Counted from the first letter of the stretch, positions 1 to 5,073 are shown. The stretch: 5,073 nucleotides of DNA from an uncultured Rikenellaceae bacterium (GCA_947054185.1 CAMRVW010000140.1:1-5073), one strand, 5' to 3'. Program-made: numbers and translations. The notes: generated from the letters alone by a model not told the origin.

Positions 1-30
1 AAATTGTAAAGACAAATATGATTTGACACT

Positions 31-101
31 AAGGCAGGTCGCCCACGAACGGAGCTTACAATGGCTGTAATAAGGGATACTTAGCAGTTTCGGCCTGCCT
101 T
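31..101 (+). ncRNA. Putative structured RNA or stem-loop element, family unknown
   Basis: Bases 31-41 (AAGGCAGGTCG) pair with 91-101 (CGGCCTGCCTT) to form an 11-bp closing stem with one T-G wobble. Inside it, TTACA at 56-60 can pair with TGTAA at 66-70 around a 5-base loop. A long closing stem over a roughly 50-base interior is what a structured RNA or leader looks like. The 3' side runs into CCTTTATAT, a weak T-rich stretch rather than a good terminator. I compared it by eye with tRNA, 5S rRNA, SRP RNA, RNase P, tmRNA and the common riboswitches and recognised none. The strand is assumed from the T-rich side and from the terminator downstream. Confidence 0.3.
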
Positions 102-108
102 TATATGA

Positions 109-138
109 TTGACTTCCTAAGTTTAAAGGGTATATAAT
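109..138 (+). promoter_or_regulatory. Sigma-70-like promoter candidate (TTGACT, 18-base spacer, TATAAT)
   Basis: TTGACT lies at 109-114 and TATAAT at 133-138, with an 18-base spacer. This is close to the E. coli housekeeping consensus. It is odd here, because Bacteroidetes normally use TTTG/TAnnTTTG boxes. The surroundings are very A/T-rich, so a chance match is quite possible. If active, it would start a transcript near 145 that reads through the hairpins at 174-258 and stops at the terminator at 288-324. Confidence 0.25.
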
Positions 139-144
139 ATTTTT

Positions 145-324
145 ATGTAATAAATTATTTCTATTGTTTCGAAGGCATGTCAGTCTGCGTCACCTCTGAA
201 ACGCGTAGGCTGACGGTGCCAGCACAGTTCGCTCGGTATGTATTTTCAAATGACCGAGGTTCGGTGTATATCTAAAGATTACCTTGCGGATGTTGCGCTC
301 TTTGGGCGCAACATCCTTTTTTTT
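145..324 (+). ncRNA. Candidate small RNA of about 150-180 nt ending in an intrinsic terminator
   Basis: Three hairpins lie in a row. The first pairs 174-189 with 204-220, starting GGCA/TGCC and continuing GTCAGTCTGCG/CGTAGGCTGAC, with two wobbles and one bulged G. The second pairs CTCGGT (232-237) with ACCGAG (253-258). The third is the perfect terminator stem at 288-316. No open reading frame of note runs through the segment on the plus strand. A strong terminator with no gene in front of it implies a non-coding transcript. A 6S-like or other housekeeping RNA is possible, but I do not recognise the sequence. The 5' end is uncertain: about 145 if the sigma-70-like pair is used, or about 170 if only the folded part is counted. 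Confidence 0.38.
288..324 (+). terminator. Strong intrinsic terminator
   Basis: GGATGTTGCGC at 288-298 is perfectly complementary to GCGCAACATCC at 306-316. The pairing extends inward through a T-G wobble and a C-G pair to a 3-base TTT loop, giving a 13-bp stem. Eight T residues follow at 317-324. The other strand has no T-run after the stem, so this ends rightward transcription only. No protein gene in the window precedes it, so it most likely ends the candidate RNA upstream. Confidence 0.85.
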
Positions 325-384
325 GTTGAATGTATCACTTTTTGATAGGATAGTTGCCGCATAGAGGTGTACAATAGGTTCATT

Positions 385-402
385 ATTCACTTAAAAGTGA
401 AT
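385..402. repeat. Short perfect inverted repeat
   Basis: ATTCACTT at 385-392 and AAGTGAAT at 395-402 form an 8-bp palindrome with a 2-base centre. It lies in the A/T-rich strip between the terminator and the G-rich repeat region. It has the size of a binding site for a dimeric regulator, or it could be a weak hairpin. No gene start close by explains it. Confidence 0.4.
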
Positions 403-430
403 TTGTGATTTAGTATGGAGGTATTTTGAT

Positions 431-1160
431 GTGACGGAGAGCGGCGCGAGGCCTGCGGAGGGCCAAGGCGTGAAAGTCATGTGCTTGATTGCCTCCCCTA
501 ATTCACTGCCCTATATATTGCTGTGCTGTGTGCGGCCCTCCGTTGGGGGAGGCTCCGGGCCGCTCGGGACTCGTGGCCCTCGTCCCGTTCACAAGGAATT
601 GTGTGCGGTTTCGGTTCCCTCAGACCGCGGAGTGGCCCGAGGAACGAGGGTTGTATCGGCGTGGAGGTTAAAGGCATGCTGATGGTCGGGCGTGGTGTAT
701 GATACAGACGGGCACACTTTGGGTTGGTTGGGACGTGACTTTGGCCTGGCGGAGGCTTCGCGCCGCTCGGGCTATCGTTCCTCAGCCCGGAATAAGGAAA
801 TGTGTGCGGTTTTCGTTACACTCAGACCGTGGTGGGCCGACCTGCGGTCGTGGAGGTCGAAGGTGTGATGAAGTTCGGGTGTGATGGGAGGAAAAGACGG
901 GCGGCATCTTGGGTTGGCCGGGTGACGTGACTTTGGCGTGGAGGAGCTTCGGGCCGAGCCTAGGGGGCCAAGGCGGGGATATAATGAGCAGCGGGAGGTG
1001 CCTTAGTCACTGCGATATATATTGCTCTGCGGTGTACGGACCTCCTGGGGGAGGGTCGGCCCGTTGGCCTCGTGCCTTGACCGCCCTGCCGGCGCGGAAG
1101 TTTGTGGGCAAAATCAATGCGAGTATGAAGGAGTGTGCGGTTCTCTCTCATGCTGGCGGG
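431..1160. repeat. G-rich, non-coding, degenerate modular repeats (A-B-B'-A'-b)
   Basis: Diverged copies of two modules fill this stretch. Module A is at about 460-590 and again at about 965-1095. Shared words include GGGCCAAGGCG (460-470 and 965-975) and TATATATTGCT (512-522 and 1016-1026), both offset by about 505 bases. Module B is at about 593-790, at about 794-960, and as a fragment at 1128-1160. Shared words include GTGTGCGGTT (601, 802, 1133), CTCAGACCG (619 and 821) and GTGACTTTGGC (735 and 927). Reading frames exist here, but copies do not keep a common frame and their peptides do not match, so the region is probably not coding. Local hairpins occur, for example CGGGAC/GTCCCG (565-570/582-587) and CGACC/GGTCG (838-842/846-850). 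The plus strand is strikingly G-rich compared with both flanks. The origin is unknown; a decayed duplicated element is one possibility. Confidence 0.62.
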
Positions 1161-1191
1161 TCGACATGGGTATGAAAGAGACGAGCCGCCT

Positions 1192-1266
1192 TGCCGGCAC
1201 AAAAAACTGCCGGCACAAAAAACGCCGTGCCTCAAAAACTTCGGGCAAAAGCTGTCGGGTAAAAAC
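1192..1266. repeat. Decaying 13-16 bp tandem repeat (palindrome plus A-tract)
   Basis: TGCCGGCACAAAAAAC occurs twice in perfect tandem (1192-1207 and 1208-1223). It is followed by weaker copies: GCCGTGCCTCAAAAAC (1224-1239), TTCGGGCAAAAGC (1240-1252) and TGTCGGGTAAAAAC (1253-1266). The first eight bases, TGCCGGCA, are themselves a perfect palindrome, so the two best units place identical palindromes exactly 16 bases apart, each followed by six A residues. This could be an operator or iteron-like site, or simply slippage-derived repeat. A lone TGCCGGC also occurs at 1087-1093. Confidence 0.7.
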
Positions 1267-1660
1267 AACCTGGATAAATCCAGTTCCAGAAAAAAAGACA
1301 GATGGAAAATCATTCAAAACCGCGAACACTCAACCATCAATCCCTGAAACGACCTCATAGCCGCCCCGCCACATGTAACTGTAATGCACTCTTCCGCTGT
1401 GCAGCGAGGTTCCTATACCATGCCTGCTTAAAAACAAATCCGTTCTGAGTTACAAAGCCTGCCGAATATCCGGCTAAAAGCTTCGGTCGTCTGATAAACC
1501 AAAACCAGCCATAAGAATTTGTCAGGTCGGTCGTCTTGTCGGCGTTCAATACTGCCGTTCAGGCTCTTCAGACGCCCCAGTGCATGTGTTGTCAGTGCAT
1601 AAAAAACAAAAAAAACGGTATGATTCATGGGGCAGGCAAAGAACCTTTGTTCGGCAATTT
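1267..1660. other. Stretch without a convincing gene
   Basis: I see no well-supported gene, RNA or mobile element here. On the minus strand two overlapping weak reading frames exist. One spans 1355-1549 (64 codons from a TTG start) and one spans 1428-1664 (78 codons). They overlap in different frames, neither shows a domain or signal I recognise, and the first depends on a rare start codon. A short direct repeat CAGTGCAT (1578-1585 and 1593-1600) lies just before a run of A residues interrupted by one C (1601-1615). The stretch is less G-rich than the repeats to its left. Confidence 0.5.
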
Positions 1661-1737
1661 TCATATACTCTCGTTTTTTATTCGTATCTTTAACCTGTCG
1701 GTTTTAAGATACTCCCGCTCGGCAAAATTCAAGAACA

Positions 1738-1770
1738 CTTGTTTTTGCTTTAGGCTTATTCGTATCTTTG
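1738..1770 (+). promoter_or_regulatory. Bacteroidetes-type promoter, array copy 1
   Basis: CTTG at 1738-1741, a 21-base spacer, then TATCTTTG at 1763-1770. The -7 box fits TAnnTTTG exactly; the -33 box has one mismatch to TTTG. It is formed across the junction of repeat units 1 and 2 and points right. Confidence 0.4.
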
Positions 1771-1815
1771 ACCTGGCGGTCTCAGATACTCCCGCTCGGC
1801 AAAAGCAAACGATCG

Positions 1816-1847
1816 TTTGTTTTTGCCCTCGCTTATTCGTATCTTTG
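1816..1847 (+). promoter_or_regulatory. Bacteroidetes-type promoter, array copy 2
   Basis: TTTG at 1816-1819, a 20-base spacer, then TATCTTTG at 1840-1847. Both boxes match the Bacteroidetes primary-sigma consensus. The -33 box lies in the right arm of hairpin II of one unit and the -7 box in the left arm of hairpin I of the next. Confidence 0.5.
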
Positions 1848-1888
1848 GCTGTCGCCTTAGATACTTCGCCTCGGACAAGCAAATAAAA

Positions 1889-1920
1889 TTTGCTAGCCTC
1901 TCGGCTTATTCGTATCTTTG
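1889..1920 (+). promoter_or_regulatory. Bacteroidetes-type promoter, array copy 3
   Basis: TTTG at 1889-1892, a 20-base spacer, then TATCTTTG at 1913-1920. The surrounding hairpin II has a different sequence in this unit, yet TTTG and the exact spacing are kept, which favours the promoter being a functional part of the repeat. Confidence 0.5.
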
Positions 1921-1965
1921 ACCTGGCGGTCTTAGATACTTCCGCTCGGCAAAAGCAAACTATCG

Positions 1966-1997
1966 TTTGTTTTTGCTCTCGCTTATTCGTATCTTTG
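1966..1997 (+). promoter_or_regulatory. Bacteroidetes-type promoter, last array copy, probable operon promoter
   Basis: TTTG at 1966-1969, a 20-base spacer, then TATCTTTG at 1990-1997. The array stops directly after this -7 box, so it is the promoter nearest the regulator gene. A start near 2001-2004 would give a leader of about 95-100 bases. The leader is G-rich and has only a small CCCA/TGGG hairpin (2009-2012/2018-2021). Unlike the other copies, this -7 box is not followed by the right half of hairpin I. Confidence 0.6.
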
Positions 1998-2099
1998 CAT
2001 AGATAAACCCCATATCGTGGGAGTGGCTGAAAACGGGCGTGGGGTGAGTGAAATTTTCGAGGCGTTCAGAAGAGGGGGTGGTTTTTATCGACGTGAGCT

Positions 2100-3311
2100 A
2101 TGGATATTCAGGCAGTAAAGCAGAGGTTTGGCATAATAGGAGGCAGTGAGTTGTTAGACAGGGCGTTGGAGGTGGCTTTGAGGGTTGCTCCGACCGATTT
2201 GTCGGTATTGATAACGGGCGAAAGCGGTGTCGGCAAGGAGTTCTTTCCCCAGATCATACACGCATTTTCACCGCGCAAACACTCCAATTACATAGCGGTC
2301 AACTGCGGGGCGATACCCGAGGGCACCATCGACTCTGAGTTGTTCGGACATGAGAAAGGGGCCTTCACGGGGGCCACAGATAGTCGCAAAGGTTATTTCG
2401 AGATGGCCAACGGAGGCACCATATTTCTTGACGAGGTGGCCGAGTTGCCGCACACCACACAGGTGCGTCTCTTGCGTGTGCTTCAGTCCGGTGAGTTTAT
2501 CAAGGTGGGGTCGTCGAAGGTTGAGAAGACCGATGTGAGGGTGGTGGCAGCCACGAACGTAAACATGCAGTCGGCCATAGAGAGCGGACGTTTCCGTGAA
2601 GATCTGTTTTATCGTCTGGCAACGGTGCCCATAACCGTACCCTCTCTTCGTGAGCGCGAGGACGATATAGTGATATTGTTCCGCAAGTTCGCTTCAGATA
2701 TAGCACAACAATACAGCATGCCCCCCATATCGCTCACAAGCGATGCGCGCGACCTGCTGACCTCTTATTCATGGCCGGGCAACATACGCCAGCTTAAGAA
2801 TGTGGCCGAGCAACTGTCGGTCATAGAGCAGACACGGCAGATAGACGCCTCCATATTAAGGGGTTATCTGCATGAGCCCAAGGGCGCTCCCGTGCCTGTT
2901 GATGTTCGTGCGGGACGAGGTGGGGCGTCGGAATACAGCACCGAACGTGAGATATTGTATAAGGTGTTGTTTGAGATGCGTGCCGACATTGCCGACCTTA
3001 AAGCGATGGTGGCGCGTATGGGCGGCGAGGTGCCTCGATATGGCGGTGTGGATGTAAGCCATTCGCTTGCAGCTCCTCAGCCGTCGCAGTCGTTGCCGGT
3101 GGTGGCGGGTCACTATGACGGTGACATCTTCGATACTGCCGAGGAGGTGACGGAGGGACATGCCGAGAAGACCAAGGAGCAGGTGCGTCGGGAAGAGATA
3201 TTGCGGGCTTTGGCCAAGCATGGCGGGCGACGTAAGGATGCGGCACGCGAATTGTTCATATCGGAGAGGACGCTTTACAGGCGCATGAAAGATCTGGGGA
3301 TAGACCAGTAA
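2100..3311 (+). CDS. Sigma-54-interacting AAA+ transcriptional regulator with Fis-type HTH
   Basis: A 403-residue bacterial enhancer-binding protein. It would use ATP hydrolysis to open promoters bound by sigma-54 RNA polymerase. Walker A is GESGVGKE (residues 40-47). The sigma-54 contact loop GAFTGA is intact (87-92). Walker B ends in DE (111-112). The arginine-finger segment FREDLFYRL is at 165-173 and the sensor II region WPGNIRQLKN at 225-234. A linker follows, with a likely coiled-coil at about 280-310. The C-terminal 40 or so residues form a Fis-type helix-turn-helix (SERTLYRRMKDLGI). There is no N-terminal receiver, GAF or PAS domain: the AAA+ core starts almost at residue 1, so it is probably not a two-component response regulator. 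An in-frame TGA at 2094-2096 supports the ATG at 2100. The closest family I recall is the conserved Bacteroides regulator found next to lptE. Its target genes cannot be read from here. Isoleucine is encoded by ATA in 21 of 27 cases. Confidence 0.95.
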   Translation: MDIQAVKQRFGIIGGSELLDRALEVALRVAPTDLSVLITGESGVGKEFFPQIIHAFSPRKHSNYIAVNCGAIPEGTIDSELFGHEKGAFTGATDSRKGYFEMANGGTIFLDEVAELPHTTQVRLLRVLQSGEFIKVGSSKVEKTDVRVVAATNVNMQSAIESGRFREDLFYRLATVPITVPSLREREDDIVILFRKFASDIAQQYSMPPISLTSDARDLLTSYSWPGNIRQLKNVAEQLSVIEQTRQIDASILRGYLHEPKGAPVPVDVRAGRGGASEYSTEREILYKVLFEMRADIADLKAMVARMGGEVPRYGGVDVSHSLAAPQPSQSLPVVAGHYDGDIFDTAEEVTEGHAEKTKEQVRREEILRALAKHGGRRKDAARELFISERTLYRRMKDLGIDQ

Positions 3312-3356
3312 CTCCGAGGGACGATTGATTGAAGATGTAAAGGCTTGTTTGTTAAT

Positions 3357-3860
3357 ATGAAAAGAGTAATTTGGTTGTGTATCATATCGGTGATGTTGTT
3401 CGCCGGATGTTCCATAAAATATTCGTTCTCGGGGGCGTCCATACCTCCTGAGGCCAAGACGGTGAGCATACAGCCCTTTGAGAACGTGGCCACGATGGTC
3501 ACACCCACTCTTGCATCTCTTCTGACGGAGGGGCTGCAAGACAAGTTTTCACGCGGCACAAGGCTTATGCAGGTGCGTGAGGAGGGTGACCTCGCTTTTG
3601 AGGGCGAGATTGTCAATTATGTGTCGAGCCCCATATCGGTGTCTGGCGATGAGTATGCCACTCAAAACCGCCTGACGGTGACGGTGAGAGTGCGTTTTGC
3701 CAACCGCATAGAGCCGCAATACGATTTTGACCGCACATTCAGCGCCTATGAAGATTATGACGCCATGAAACTGATGCAGGAGGTGGAGCCGACATTGCTG
3801 CCTCAGATTGTGGAAAAGCTATCGGAAGATATTTTTAATGCAGCCGTATCTAACTGGTAA
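3357..3860 (+). CDS. lptE: LptE-like outer-membrane LPS-assembly lipoprotein
   Basis: A 167-residue lipoprotein. LptE forms a plug-like complex with the LptD barrel in the outer membrane and helps insert lipopolysaccharide into the outer leaflet. The N-terminus has a basic MKR, a hydrophobic stretch and the lipobox LFAGC, placing the lipidated cysteine at residue 18. The mature part starts YSFSGASIPPEAKTVSIQPF and continues with N-terminal secretion-type beta/alpha content, as I recall for Bacteroidetes LptE. Length fits the family. An upstream in-frame TTG at 3345 would add four residues before the signal peptide; the ATG at 3357 is preferred because it gives a clean MKR signal start, and the A/T-rich TTTGTTAAT before it suits Bacteroidetes initiation. 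It begins 45 bases after the regulator and ends 5 bases before the next gene, so it is probably co-transcribed with both. Confidence 0.88.
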   Translation: MKRVIWLCIISVMLFAGCSIKYSFSGASIPPEAKTVSIQPFENVATMVTPTLASLLTEGLQDKFSRGTRLMQVREEGDLAFEGEIVNYVSSPISVSGDEYATQNRLTVTVRVRFANRIEPQYDFDRTFSAYEDYDAMKLMQEVEPTLLPQIVEKLSEDIFNAAVSNW

Positions 3861-3865
3861 TAAGC

Positions 3866-4741
3866 ATGAACGGAGAGCAATTCATAGAGCTGTTCAAGGG
3901 TGAGGCCGACATAGGTGCGCACAAGGCCGAGATAGAGCGTCTGTCGGCGGACTATCCGTGGTTTGTGCCTCTTAAGGTGTTGCTTGTGAGGCATTATAGC
4001 ATAGAGGGCGACCGTGATGCCGAGTCGGAAGTGCGTCGTTCTTTCTTGACGGCGTTGCATGGGCTGACGTATCACTCCGTTCTCGAAAAGTGTGTGGTAA
4101 AAGACAGACAGATAGACTATTCCGATGTGGTTGACGCCTATATCGTCGGCGAGGCGGGTGACGATGCGGCAGAAGATGGCCATGGCGCGGCTCTTGGGGG
4201 TGATGAGTGCGTTAAAGATAGGGATGTGAAAGCAGATCGGTTTCAACAACAGGATACGGCAGAAAAATCCCGGACACAAACGTCGGAGACACTTACAAAT
4301 GACGATGTCATAAGACGGTTTCTCAATAAGAACCCCGGCCCGATACGCCCTGATGACACGGCGCATCCGCAGGCCGACACCACTTCATCCGAGCAGATAG
4401 GCGACGAGGTGGTATCCGAGTCTCTGGCCGGGATATATGCCGCTCAGGGTCTTAATGATGAAGCAATAAGACTTTATCGTAAATTATGTTTGAAATATCC
4501 GGAAAAAAGTGCTTACTTTGCAACGCGAATTGTCGAGCTTGGCGGGGTTCCCGATGAGCCGACACACGGTCACATTTCGGACGATCGGATATTTGAAAGC
4601 GACGGCGTCAGGGTCGAGAAGTTGGATGGTTGCGGGGATGCCGACGGTGACGCGGCAATCGACGGGGCGACTGCTGATAATCCGCTCGGTTTGGTGTGGG
4701 ACGATTTGGAGCCTGTAAGGTTCGACAGCAAAGAGAAATAA
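3866..4741 (+). CDS. TPR-containing protein of the lptE-secG cluster, function unknown
   Basis: A 291-residue protein with no signal peptide or membrane segment, so probably cytoplasmic. The N-terminal 60 or so residues (motif DYPWFVPLKVLLVRHY) resemble the start of the conserved Bacteroidetes protein found between lptE and secG. The middle, about 95-175, is rich in Asp, Glu, Gln and Thr and looks disordered. Residues about 183-226 form a clear tetratricopeptide-like helix pair (SLAGIYAAQGLNDEAIRLYRKL followed by KYPEKSAYFATRI, both shortened here to the recognisable core). The last 65 residues are acidic and again low in predicted order. TPR units usually mediate protein-protein contacts, so a scaffold or chaperone role is possible but not shown. 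Its ATG lies 5 bases after the lptE stop, which implies translational coupling. I know no accepted symbol. Confidence 0.85.
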   Translation: MNGEQFIELFKGEADIGAHKAEIERLSADYPWFVPLKVLLVRHYSIEGDRDAESEVRRSFLTALHGLTYHSVLEKCVVKDRQIDYSDVVDAYIVGEAGDDAAEDGHGAALGGDECVKDRDVKADRFQQQDTAEKSRTQTSETLTNDDVIRRFLNKNPGPIRPDDTAHPQADTTSSEQIGDEVVSESLAGIYAAQGLNDEAIRLYRKLCLKYPEKSAYFATRIVELGGVPDEPTHGHISDDRIFESDGVRVEKLDGCGDADGDAAIDGATADNPLGLVWDDLEPVRFDSKEK

Positions 4742-4817
4742 CCTCGTGGAAGTTCGTGTCTGATTGTCAGACTGATGGAGCCTGTAAAAGCCATGGCGTA
4801 TTTGAAACGGGGTGAGC

Positions 4818-4958
4818 ATGTTTGAGACAAAGGGAGTGCGTGAGGCAAAGGCTCAGGCTTGTGATAAATTGACCGGCTTGACGTGGGGGCAAGGCACATA
4901 TAAATACATTCGGCGGGAAGATGAAGAAATAATAATAAAGTTGCGGGCGCGGCGTTAA
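4818..4958 (+). CDS. Possible small protein of 46 residues
   Basis: An ATG at 4818 opens a 46-codon frame ending with TAA at 4956-4958, in the 256-base gap before secG. The peptide starts MFETKGVREAKAQACDKL and ends with the basic IIIKLRARR. It contains three ATA isoleucine codons in a row near its end, in keeping with the local codon habit. It has no membrane segment or motif I recognise, and no clear promoter or ribosome-binding signal. A frame of this length easily arises by chance, so this is only a candidate; otherwise the gap is secG leader sequence. Confidence 0.18.
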   Translation: MFETKGVREAKAQACDKLTGLTWGQGTYKYIRREDEEIIIKLRARR

Positions 4959-4997
4959 TTAGTTCGCGGGCCTTAAACTGCAAACCAAATAACAAAG

Positions 4998-5073
4998 ATG
5001 TACACGTTTTTTATCATTTTGATTGTCATCGCAAGCATCCTTCTGATTCTTGCAGTTCTTGCTCAGCACCCCA
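4998..5073 (+). CDS. secG: Preprotein translocase subunit SecG, N-terminal part only
   Basis: The ATG at 4998 opens a frame that runs off the window end after 25 codons. The visible residues start MYTFFIILIVIAS and form a hydrophobic membrane helix ending VLAQHP, the position where SecG proteins usually have VxxQ before a KGGG loop that is not in the window. SecG is the small accessory subunit of the SecYEG channel in the inner membrane and assists SecA-driven export. The A-rich bases before the start (CAAACCAAATAACAAAG) suit Bacteroidetes translation initiation. Position after the TPR gene agrees with the gene order I recall from Bacteroides. With so few residues the call rests on the helix pattern and on context. 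Confidence 0.72.
   Translation, partial: MYTFFIILIVIASILLILAVLAQHP

Larger units (their letters stand above)
1678..1998 (+). repeat. Tandem array, about 77-bp period: four units plus a partial fifth
   Basis: Units begin at TTATTCG at 1678, 1756, 1833, 1906 and 1983, with lengths of 78, 77, 73 and 77 bases and a short final piece. Each full unit contains TATCTTTG (TATCTTTA in the first), a hairpin around it, a CTCGG word and a second A/T-rich hairpin. Hairpin I is GTATCT/AGATAC with an inner stem AACC/GGTT in unit 1, GACC/GGTC in units 2 and 4, and GGC/GCC in unit 3. Hairpin II is GCAAAA/TTTTGC with an inner CAAG/CTTG in unit 1, CAAACGA/TCGTTTG in unit 2 and CAAAC/GTTTG in unit 4; unit 3 has GCAAAT/ATTTGC instead. 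Both hairpins survive although the bases change, so the pairing appears to be maintained. The sequence before unit 1 (about 1646-1673) may be a further decayed copy. The array ends about 100 bases before the regulator gene. Confidence 0.88.

Noticed and set aside
221..285. tRNA or tmRNA end suggested by the GGTTCGG word
   Set aside because: There is no acceptor stem, no matching T-arm and no CCA context.
431..1175. Plus-strand reading frames of 60-88 codons
   Set aside because: They lie in G-rich repeats, use different frames in different copies and give dissimilar peptides, so they look like chance frames.
1678..1998. CRISPR array or integron attC sites
   Set aside because: The whole 73-78 base unit is repeated with no unique spacers, and the boxes do not match the attC core (RYYYAAC/GTTRRRY). 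No cas or integrase gene is present.
3345..3356. TTG start four codons upstream for lptE
   Set aside because: The ATG at 3357 gives a normal MKR signal-peptide start and a commoner start codon.
2856..3539. A 227-codon minus-strand frame
   Set aside because: It is antisense to the end of the regulator and the start of lptE, both well-supported genes, and its peptide has no recognisable feature.
3803..4366. A 187-codon minus-strand frame
   Set aside because: It is antisense to the TPR gene and the lptE end; a shadow of their codon pattern.
4758..4772. GTCTGA/TCAGAC hairpin as a terminator after the TPR gene
   Set aside because: The stem is only 6 bp and no T-run follows, so it should not stop transcription before secG.
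4860..4910. A separate secG promoter with TACATTCG as the -7 box
   Set aside because: The box has a mismatch and the nearest CTTG is about 24 bases away, outside the usual spacing.

Overview
The window looks like chromosomal DNA of a Bacteroidales bacterium. Three things support this. The gene order is a receiver-less sigma-54-type regulator, an LptE-like lipoprotein, a TPR protein and SecG, as I recall it from Bacteroides relatives. The promoter-like sites match the Bacteroidetes form (TTTG, about 20 bases, TAnnTTTG). The start regions are A/T-rich rather than classical Shine-Dalgarno. ATA is the dominant isoleucine codon. A family such as Muribaculaceae is possible, but I cannot fix it from this sequence.

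The left 2.1 kb has no convincing protein gene and is built from several kinds of repeat and structured element. Bases 1-325 hold two structured, probably transcribed segments. The second ends in a very strong intrinsic terminator at 288-324 and is preceded by an E. coli-like TTGACT/TATAAT pair. Bases 431-1160 are G-rich and contain degenerate modular repeats in the order A-B-B'-A'-b. Bases 1192-1266 are a decaying 13-16 bp tandem repeat of palindrome plus A-tract. Bases 1267-1660 have no clear content beyond weak minus-strand reading frames. Bases 1678-1998 are a tandem array with a period of about 77 bp. Its successive junctions form four near-consensus Bacteroidetes promoters pointing at the downstream operon, and each full unit holds two hairpins kept by compensatory changes.

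The right 3 kb is a compact rightward gene cluster. It encodes a sigma-54-interacting AAA+ regulator with a Fis-type helix-turn-helix (2100-3311), an LptE-like outer-membrane lipoprotein (3357-3860), a TPR-containing protein (3866-4741) and, after a 256-base gap, the start of SecG (4998 to the window end). Together they suggest an envelope-biogenesis neighbourhood: LPS insertion at the outer membrane, protein export at the inner membrane, and a regulator. Transcription probably starts in or just after the 77-bp array. The most unusual feature is that array of repeated promoter-plus-hairpin units directly upstream of the operon.
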